From positions 1 to 6,728 of the forward strand of contig JAPLGV010000164.1 in assembly GCA_026389975.1 (NCBI GenBank): DNA of 6,728 nucleotides, read 5' to 3'. The notes below the pieces were generated by a model. That model saw only the letters and a list, made by a program, of their open reading frames with translations, was not told the origin of the DNA and ran no database searches. Numbering within the stretch: position 1 is the stretch's first letter; every line of letters begins with the position of its first letter. This DNA is from Chloroflexota bacterium (GTDB taxonomy: Bacteria; Chloroflexota; Anaerolineae; Anaerolineales; Villigracilaceae). Positions 1 to 3,858 of the stretch are shown here, piece after piece. The position numbers and the translations under genes were made by a program.

Positions 1-72
1 GGCGGGGCCGCAGGCGGCCAGAATCATGCTGGCGGCCATCAGTACAGAAAGGGTAAAGTATAAACGTTTCAT
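1..72 (-). CDS. Lipoprotein, N-terminal fragment (probably an ABC-transporter substrate-binding protein)
   Basis: Only the first 24 codons lie in the window; the gene continues past the left edge. The fragment reads MKRLYFTLSVLMAASMILAA followed by CGPA: a positively charged start, a hydrophobic core, then the lipobox L-A-A-C with Cys21 as the lipidated residue. It is therefore a signal-peptidase-II substrate anchored to the outer face of the membrane. The start is fixed by GGAGGAG (85 to 79), six bases upstream of the ATG at 72-70. It begins with the same MKRL as the shortened binding protein at 699-1238 and lies downstream of it on the same strand, so it may be the intact paralogue. The mature protein is not visible, so the substrate-binding call is an inference from signal-peptide type and context. 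A candidate promoter about 310 bases upstream would give it a long leader. Confidence 0.8.
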   Translation of the reverse strand, partial: MKRLYFTLSVLMAASMILAACGPA

Positions 73-111
73 GGGTTTCTCCTCCAGAGAATTGGCTAGT
101 TTGAACAGTAT

Positions 112-139
112 GCACAGTGTAAGCCGACCAGGCTTGCGC
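112..139 (-). promoter_or_regulatory. Leader hairpin upstream of the left lipoprotein gene
   Basis: On the minus strand bases 135-131 (AAGCC) pair with 125-121 (GGCTT) around a five-base loop. Bases 139-136 can pair with 115-112 with one G-T wobble and a five-base bulge. The hairpin sits 40 bases before the ATG and leaves that gene's GGAGGAG free. There is no T-run after it, so it is not a terminator. Function is unknown; it may be a leader element or chance. Confidence 0.3.
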
Positions 140-151
140 GAGTTTCTAAAC

Positions 152-160
152 CACCTCCTT
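152..160 (-). promoter_or_regulatory. Orphan, very strong Shine-Dalgarno sequence in the leader
   Basis: The minus strand reads AAGGAGGTG (160 to 152), a nine-base complement to the usual 16S rRNA 3' end (CACCTCCTT). No ATG, GTG or TTG follows at 4-10 bases, and the next real start is at 72 with its own GGAGGAG. It falls inside a 15-codon minus-strand reading frame (ATG at 193, TAG ending at 146) that would encode MQEAVGFEYYLKEVV. That frame has no obvious ribosome site of its own. The motif may stall ribosomes or form a standby site, or it may be a relic. Confidence 0.35.
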
Positions 161-384
161 CAGATAATATTCGAAACCTACTGCTTCTTGCATAAATATC
201 TGAACTTTGAACGATCAAAATACGGGTAATTACAGCAATTTGGGTTCACATCTTTGTGCAGTACCCTGTAAGCAGTGGGAATACAATCCTCTCATCACCT
301 TGCCTGAACCAACCACAATTACTGGGTTTGATTGAACAGATGCGGTGTGAATATTCTTATTGCACAAAGGTTATTAAACAGAAG

Positions 385-413
385 ATTATTATACAGAATC
401 ATCAAATGGTCAA
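385..413 (-). promoter_or_regulatory. Candidate sigma-70-type promoter for the left lipoprotein gene
   Basis: The minus strand has TTGACC (413-408) and, further along, TATAATAAT (393-385). Read as AATAAT (390-385) the spacer is 17 bases; read as TATAAT (393-388) it is 14, which is too short. It would give a leader of about 300 bases before the ATG at 72. Another promoter closer to the gene cannot be excluded. Confidence 0.4.
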
Positions 414-443
414 GGGCGGAGTCGTGGGCGGAGTTGTGGGGGG
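414..443. repeat. 12-base tandem repeat, 2.5 copies
   Basis: GGGCGGAGTCGT (414-425) is followed by GGGCGGAGTTGT (426-437), differing at one base, and then a partial third unit GGGGGG (438-443). It borders the large palindrome directly. The copy number is too low to suggest more than local slippage. Confidence 0.55.
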
Positions 444-599
444 CACGGTTTTCACAAAGTTGCGAGTCGCTGCGAGGAGGGCGTATTTTGCCCGACGAAG
501 CAGTCTCCTCACCGGCTTGGGGATTGCTTCACCGCCTTCAGCGGTTCGCAACGACACAATCATTTTTTTGTTTGTCAATGGACTTTGTGAAAGCTCTGC
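443..599. repeat. Nested palindromic element with cloverleaf-like fold (REP/MITE-like)
   Basis: Outer arms 443-459 and 583-599 match at 14 of 17 positions (core TTTCACAAAG / CTTTGTGAAA). A second stem pairs GTCGCTGCGA (466-475) with TCGCAACGAC (546-555), 9 of 10. Inside are three hairpins in a row: 479-482 with 490-493 (GGGC/GCCC), 497-508 with 519-530 (GAAGCAGTCTCC / GGGGATTGCTTC, 10 of 12), and 531-535 with 541-545 (ACCGC/GCGGT). Two to three bases separate them, so the whole can form a closed stem with three arms. GTGGGGGG flanks both ends (436-443 and 600-607), which could be a target-site duplication. The inner part resembles widespread bacterial dispersed repeats with TTGCGA and GAAGCAATC blocks; I recall that pattern and cannot verify it here. 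No transposase is present. Confidence 0.7.
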
Positions 600-653
600 G
601 TGGGGGGGCGTGAATTCGTATTGGAAAAGTGTTTATCCTGGAAACCTTTCCGG

Positions 654-692
654 GTTGCGAGACTGCTCGTCACTTACGGGTGACTACCACTC
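654..692. repeat. Possible partial copy of a related palindromic repeat
   Basis: GTTGCGAGACTGCTCGTCAC (654-673) reuses the TTGCGAG and ACTGCT blocks of the larger element. It is followed by a hairpin pairing GTCAC (669-673) with GTGAC (680-684). The expected right half is missing and the sequence stops seven bases short of the stop codon of the truncated lipoprotein gene. A second small palindrome, GGAAACCTTTCC, lies at 640-651. Confidence 0.35.
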
Positions 693-698
693 TTTTTT

Positions 699-1238
699 CT
701 ATGGCTGGTCTTGAATTGCCTGCTGCAAGGCTGTTCCCGGTATGACGAGCGTGCCGTCCGTTTGCCGGATGGCGGCCTGTTGGATGGCGGAAACCAGCCG
801 CCGGAAGGCGTCCGTTGCACTCGGAGAGGGGAAAATTACAGGCAGGCCGGCATCTTCGAGGATGGGGAGGGCGATGAGCGCGTCGGCGGCGCAGGTCGGC
901 CCGATGACGGCGAGCAGGTTCGAGGTACGCGCGAGCAGCGCGGCGGAGAGGCGGGCGTTCTCCTCGGTGCAATCGGTCCCCTGCCAGGTAAGTTCTATGT
1001 CATGGCCGAGAATTTGGCCGGTTTCTTCGATGGCTTTTTCAATCTCGTCCAAAGCCTGCAACCCGCTCCCGCCCTGGTTGCCGTAGACCGTCAGCAGCGC
1101 GCCAACGACAACCGGGCTGCCGGGAGAAATTTCCAGGCAGCCCAGCGGGTCGGTGCATTCGTATGGAGCCACACCGCAGGAGATCAGCAGCAGGCTGATG
1201 GTCAGCAGGGCAGCGCTGGCGGCGAAGAGCCTCTTCAT
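699..1238 (-). CDS. Shortened Leu/Ile/Val-type ABC-binding lipoprotein, probable pseudogene
   Basis: The frame encodes 179 residues. Residues 1-21 form a lipoprotein signal (MKRLF..., hydrophobic core, L-I-S-C with Cys21). Residues 43-139 look like the N-terminal lobe of a type-I periplasmic binding protein: VVVGALLTVYG, then a helix with LDEIEKAIEE, then LAVIGPTCAADALIALPIL and AGLPVIFPSPS. After about residue 141 the sequence jumps to ATDAFRRLVSAIQQAAIRQT and DGTLVIPGTALQQAI, which resembles the region near the C-terminus of full-length relatives. About 200 residues of the middle and the final segment seem to be missing; intact relatives are about 350-420 residues. Two-lobed ligand binding is therefore unlikely. 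The start at 1238 is chosen for its lipobox and AAGG seven bases upstream; the longer frame from 1394 would overlap the M23 gene. The 3' end abuts palindromic repeats. Frame and signal are intact, so expression is possible. Confidence 0.7.
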   Translation of the reverse strand: MKRLFAASAALLTISLLLISCGVAPYECTDPLGCLEISPGSPVVVGALLTVYGNQGGSGLQALDEIEKAIEETGQILGHDIELTWQGTDCTEENARLSAALLARTSNLLAVIGPTCAADALIALPILEDAGLPVIFPSPSATDAFRRLVSAIQQAAIRQTDGTLVIPGTALQQAIQDQP

Positions 1239-1309
1239 CGGTACCTTTTTCTGTCCGTAGAGCAGAGTCGCGCGGATGCGGAAGTTGGTGTTGCGGATTT
1301 TCATTGCCA

Positions 1310-1320
1310 GGGAAATTCCC
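1310..1320. other. Short palindrome between M23 and lipoprotein genes
   Basis: GGGAAATTCCC is a perfect odd-centred palindrome in the 95-base gap between the M23 stop (1334) and the lipoprotein start (1238). No T-run follows it on either strand, so it is not a normal terminator. It could be an operator or chance. Confidence 0.25.
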
Positions 1321-1333
1321 AGAGAATCGACAA

Positions 1334-2737
1334 TTAGTGAGGGAAGATTTCGTTCAGCCACTGGGTCGGGTTGACCTGGATGCCATTGACCCACACTTCC
1401 CAGTGCAGGTGCTTGCCGGTGACGCGCCCGGTATCGCCGATTTTACCGATCAATTGGCCCGCTGTGACGTGGTCACCGACGGAACCGTAAATTTCTGCCT
1501 GGTGATACAGGCCGCTGTAAACTCCCTGGCCGTGGTCAATGATGGTGGCGTTCCCGCGCACGGTCTGGAAACCGGTAAATACGATCACGCCGTCGGCTGG
1601 AGCGTAGATGTCGAACGGGTGCGTATCGGAGCAGACACCGAAGTCAATTCCGGTGTGGAAGGACTGGAGTGCCCCGCCGTTATAGGTACGGCGATTTCCA
1701 TAATTCGAGCGCACGCAGTATTGACTGTCCACTGGCAGTTGGAACATCCCCTGCCAGTATTTTTCGGGCGTGACGGGTGTGACCAGCGCGAGCAGCCACT
1801 CGTCTTCCGGTTCAGTGACGGCCGGGTCAATGGTGGATGGCTCAACTCCATTGATGGTTTCGGGCTGATAGTTCCCGGAGGCGACCAGCACCATCTGCTC
1901 GAAGGACTGCACCGAGCCGTCCGAGAGGGTAATGTCAATCCGCAGCGGGTACAGACCTGGTTCCAGCATGGCATGGATGCCTTGCAGCGCCACCTGGGAA
2001 CCGTCATCCTGCGGGAAGAAGTGCAGGGGATGATCCACCAGTAGACCGCTCAAAGTGACCGGCTGGGCCGCCGTGACTACGACCTGGACGGTTGCTCCCT
2101 GAGTGATCAGCAACGGGTCCACTTCGGCTGAGGCGATGGATGCAGGAAGACCTGTGGGGGCGGCGGTGGATGCGCCGGAGGGGAGATAAAGCACGTCACC
2201 GGGCAAACCGGCATAAGATCCCGCGAGACCGTTGATCTGGGCGACAGTCCAGGGATCGCTGCCGCCCCTGACAGCCAGTTCTAGCAAAGTGTCGCCCTTT
2301 CCAAGGCTGGAGCGGGCAGCCCAGGCGGATTGGTTCTCCTGTTGCAGCACTACCAGGCCGTAGCCCGTATAGAGTTCGGTTGGGCTGACGATGTGGTTGA
2401 GTTTGCGCAAGACCGCGGGGTCCATACGATACTGGCGGCTCAGGCTGCGGAGTGTTTCGCCAAAAGGCACCGGCGAGGTAATTAATGTGCCGCTTAGTTC
2501 TTCCAGGCCGGGAATGACCAGTTGGTTGCCGACGTAGATGTTTTGTGAGGATTGGGGGTTGGCGTTCTGAAGGTCGGTCAGGCTGACGTTGAAGCGGATG
2601 GCAATATCCCACAATGTGTCACCCTCCTGGACGATGTAGATAGGGCCGGGTGGTGGGGTGGGGGTTTGGGCGGAGACTGGGCTTGCTGAAATTATCAGGA
2701 GGAAAACCAGGATAAGGGCGGCGATTTGTTTATACAT
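1334..2737 (-). CDS. Secreted LysM-containing M23 family peptidoglycan endopeptidase
   Basis: A 467-residue protein predicted to bind and cut peptidoglycan peptide cross-links outside the membrane. Residues 1-23 are a Sec signal ending S-P-V-S-A, followed by a Thr/Pro-rich linker (24-32). A clear LysM domain spans 33-76 (YIVQEGDTLWDIAIRF ... NIYVGNQLVIP). Two weaker LysM-like units lie at about 83-131 (GETLRSLSRQY) and 143-186 (KGDTLLELAVRGG). Residues 205-287 look like an all-beta spacer. The M23 (lysostaphin/LytM-type) domain occupies about 340-460 with the zinc and catalytic set His361-x3-Asp365 (HTGIDFG), His412 (GLYHQA) and His443-x-His445 (KHLHWEVW), so it should be active. The gene overlaps the DUF192 stop by eight bases (ATGTATAA) and has only a weak ribosome site, which points to translational coupling. 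Substrate cross-link type cannot be read from the sequence. Confidence 0.93.
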   Translation of the reverse strand: MYKQIAALILVFLLIISASPVSAQTPTPPPGPIYIVQEGDTLWDIAIRFNVSLTDLQNANPQSSQNIYVGNQLVIPGLEELSGTLITSPVPFGETLRSLSRQYRMDPAVLRKLNHIVSPTELYTGYGLVVLQQENQSAWAARSSLGKGDTLLELAVRGGSDPWTVAQINGLAGSYAGLPGDVLYLPSGASTAAPTGLPASIASAEVDPLLITQGATVQVVVTAAQPVTLSGLLVDHPLHFFPQDDGSQVALQGIHAMLEPGLYPLRIDITLSDGSVQSFEQMVLVASGNYQPETINGVEPSTIDPAVTEPEDEWLLALVTPVTPEKYWQGMFQLPVDSQYCVRSNYGNRRTYNGGALQSFHTGIDFGVCSDTHPFDIYAPADGVIVFTGFQTVRGNATIIDHGQGVYSGLYHQAEIYGSVGDHVTAGQLIGKIGDTGRVTGKHLHWEVWVNGIQVNPTQWLNEIFPH

Positions 2738-3098
2738 TTTGGAACTCTACACGATCCCCGATTTTGAATTCGTTTAGCCGGTCCGGGTGGATTTCCAGGA
2801 TATATCTGGCTGGCTGGTGTGGAGTGTAGGCTGGCCGCCAGGCGCGCGCCAGGACGGTATCCACGACAACCTTCTCGGAATTGATCCAGATGACCGCCAG
2901 GTCCATGAAAACGAACAGCATGTGGATGGCAGTTTCGAGACGGCTCTCGCGTGCCTCGACGAGCAGCAGTCCTTTATCTGGTGCGAGGCTGGAACGGAAC
3001 ATCAGGCCGCGCAAACGGCACAGGAAACTGTCGCAGTAGAGGGCGTGTAACGGCGATGGAAGCGGTTGGTTTTTATTTTCGAGGTGGATTGTCTTCAT
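2730..3098 (-). CDS. DUF192 family protein
   Basis: A 122-residue protein matching the DUF192 (COG1430) pattern: C-D-S-F-L-C-R-L-R-G-L-M-F-R at 22-35, GLLLV at 43-47, the central strand block IHMLFVFMDLAVIWI at 58-72, PARYILEI at 96-103 and GDRVEF at 114-119. Its length covers a whole domain. Many family members are exported, but this one has no signal peptide or membrane segment, so it is probably cytoplasmic. The biochemical role of the family is not established. It precedes and overlaps the M23 gene by eight bases, so the two are probably co-expressed. The ATG at 3098 is the only in-frame start before the conserved core, yet no good ribosome site precedes it. A terminator hairpin lies only 13 bases upstream, so its promoter is unclear. 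Confidence 0.88.
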   Translation of the reverse strand: MKTIHLENKNQPLPSPLHALYCDSFLCRLRGLMFRSSLAPDKGLLLVEARESRLETAIHMLFVFMDLAVIWINSEKVVVDTVLARAWRPAYTPHQPARYILEIHPDRLNEFKIGDRVEFQNV

Positions 3099-3110
3099 AA
3101 TGAATATGAA

Positions 3111-3135
3111 AACGGGGCGTTTGGTGCGCCCCGTT
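3111..3135 (-). terminator. Rho-independent terminator after the response regulator gene
   Basis: On the minus strand AACGGGGCG (3135-3127) pairs perfectly with CGCCCCGTT (3119-3111) around a seven-base loop, followed by a short T-run (TTTTC reading on from 3112). It begins 15 bases after the regulator stop. The T-run is short, so read-through into DUF192 is plausible. Confidence 0.75.
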
Positions 3136-3149
3136 CCGGTCGGATTGGC

Positions 3150-3545
3150 TCAGGCGTTTTGCTTTCGTTCAAGCACTTTATCTACGCTGGTCAATAATTC
3201 CTGCGGGCTGAACGGCTTAACAATGAAATCGTCCACTTTGGCAATGTGCAGGCCGAGCACCTTGTCTATGCTCTGGGCTTTGGCGGTGACGACGATGACC
3301 GGGATATTCTTGGTGGCCTCGCCTGCTTTCATTTGTTGATAGACTTCCCATCCGTCCATTTCAGGCATCATCAAGTCGAGCAGGACCAGATCGGGATGGT
3401 CCTTGCGGATGATTTCAAGACCTTCTTTACCGCCATTGGCACCACGGATTTCGAACCCGCGGGGGCTGAGGATCAGGCGAATTAGGTCTATCATTTCCTG
3501 TTCGTCTTCAATACAGAGGATCATCTTTGTGTTTTTTTCGGTCAT
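3150..3545 (-). CDS. Single-domain response regulator (receiver domain only)
   Basis: A 131-residue CheY-like receiver with nothing attached. The acidic pocket is Glu13-Asp14 (CIEDEQ), the phosphorylated residue Asp57 (LVLLDLMMPEMDGW), the switch Thr87 (VIVVTAKA) and the conserved Lys110 followed by Pro (FIVKPFSP). All residues needed for phosphotransfer are present. There is no DNA-binding or enzymatic output domain, so it must act through protein partners or as a phosphate relay. No histidine kinase lies in the window. The start at 3545 is supported by AGGTGG (3557-3552) six bases upstream. It is divergent from ftsH and followed by a terminator, so it is probably a one-gene transcript. The partner kinase and target are unknown. 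Confidence 0.93.
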   Translation of the reverse strand: MTEKNTKMILCIEDEQEMIDLIRLILSPRGFEIRGANGGKEGLEIIRKDHPDLVLLDLMMPEMDGWEVYQQMKAGEATKNIPVIVVTAKAQSIDKVLGLHIAKVDDFIVKPFSPQELLTSVDKVLERKQNA

Positions 3546-3566
3546 ATGCTGCCACCTGTCAGATTA

Positions 3567-3575
3567 AGTTTACCA
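3567..3575 (-). promoter_or_regulatory. Candidate extended -10 promoter for the response regulator
   Basis: The minus strand reads TGG followed by TAAACT (3575-3567), the same TGG-plus-hexamer layout as the ftsH promoter on the other strand. No good -35 box is seen 16-18 bases upstream. It would give a leader of roughly 15 bases that carries the AGGTGG ribosome site. Confidence 0.35.
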
Positions 3576-3642
3576 CAATTAACACCCTCCCATCTTTCCA
3601 TCTGTTACGGCTCTTTGGGAATTAGCGCGGTAAGGCGGAAAA

Positions 3643-3683
3643 ATGGGGGTGTTGGGCGGGCTTCGCCCGCCCAACACCCCCAT
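3643..3683. repeat. Perfect 19-bp palindrome in the divergent regulator/ftsH spacer
   Basis: Bases 3643-3661 and 3665-3683 are exact reverse complements with a three-base TTC loop; the inner arm is GGGCGGGC / GCCCGCCC. Beyond the stem GGAA (3637-3640) can also pair with TTCC (3687-3690). On the minus strand it is followed by TTTTT, so it could terminate antisense transcription arriving from the ftsH side. On the plus strand it lies upstream of the ftsH promoter and has no T-run. Its perfection and GC-richness suggest a dispersed palindromic repeat or a minus-strand terminator. Confidence 0.8.
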
Positions 3684-3800
3684 ATCTTCCTATTTCAAAG
3701 AGATTCCCCTAGACTCCGCGCCCTTTCTGCTTACTGACGGGTAGCAATTCGGATAAAGATGATGAATTTATTAGAACTTTATATAACATATTCCTCGAAT

Positions 3801-3830
3801 CTGGCAGAGACGTATATAGGTTGGTATAAT
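3801..3830 (+). promoter_or_regulatory. Promoter of ftsH (extended -10)
   Basis: TGGTATAAT (3822-3830) gives a consensus TATAAT (3825-3830) with the TGn extension. CTGGCA (3801-3806) is a partial -35 match at an 18-base spacing. AT-rich DNA lies upstream at about 3752-3800, including a weaker TATAAC at 3782-3787. Transcription would start near 3835-3839, leaving a leader of about 20 bases. I see no CIRCE operator. Confidence 0.7.
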
Positions 3831-3837
3831 CTAAACC

Positions 3838-3858
3838 CACGGACAGGAGGTCCATGTG
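3838..3858 (+). promoter_or_regulatory. ftsH ribosome site and start inside a small hairpin
   Basis: AGGAGG (3845-3850) is five bases before the GTG start at 3856. GGAC (3841-3844) pairs with GTCC (3850-3853), and CAC (3838-3840) can pair with the GTG start codon (3856-3858) across a two-base bulge, leaving AGGAG in the loop. An ATG two bases earlier (3854) is followed at once by TGA and so cannot start the protein. Confidence 0.5.

Larger units (their letters stand above)
73..698. other. Gene-free region: leader of the left lipoprotein gene plus palindromic repeats
   Basis: I find no convincing gene in these 626 bases. The open frames here (for example plus 256-714 and 332-613) run through the palindromes, lack a ribosome site and show no recognisable protein features. 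Positions 73-413 look like the minus-strand promoter and leader of the lipoprotein gene at 72; 414-443 is a short tandem repeat; 443-599 is a nested palindrome; 640-692 holds further small inverted repeats. Bases 194-384 show no clear structure. Confidence 0.6.

Noticed and set aside
73..442. tRNA, known riboswitch or other named RNA in the left leader
   Set aside because: I looked for a cloverleaf with CCA end and for familiar riboswitch cores and saw none; only a small hairpin at 112-139.
414..443. CRISPR or larger tandem array
   Set aside because: Only 2.5 units of 12 bases with no spacers.
256..714. Plus-strand 152-codon open frame across the palindromic region
   Set aside because: No ribosome site; the Gly-Gly-Val-Val repeat is just the 12-base tandem repeat and the rest runs through hairpins; no protein-like features.
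711..1337. Plus-strand 208-codon frame opposite the lipoprotein
   Set aside because: It mirrors a convincing lipoprotein coding frame with signal peptide; the plus product is low-complexity and has no domain signals.
1239..1394. Longer start for the shortened lipoprotein (52 extra codons)
   Set aside because: It would overlap the end of the M23 gene and place the signal peptide internally; the start at 1238 gives a proper lipoprotein signal.
1304..2044. Plus-strand 246-codon frame opposite the M23 domain
   Set aside because: Shadow of a gene with intact catalytic motifs on the other strand.
3546..3737. Plus-strand 63-codon frame in the divergent spacer
   Set aside because: It reads through the perfect palindrome, starts inside the regulator's leader and has no ribosome site.
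3740..3855. CIRCE or other recognised heat-shock operator before ftsH
   Set aside because: No TTAGCACTC-N9-GAGTGCTAA-like sequence is present.
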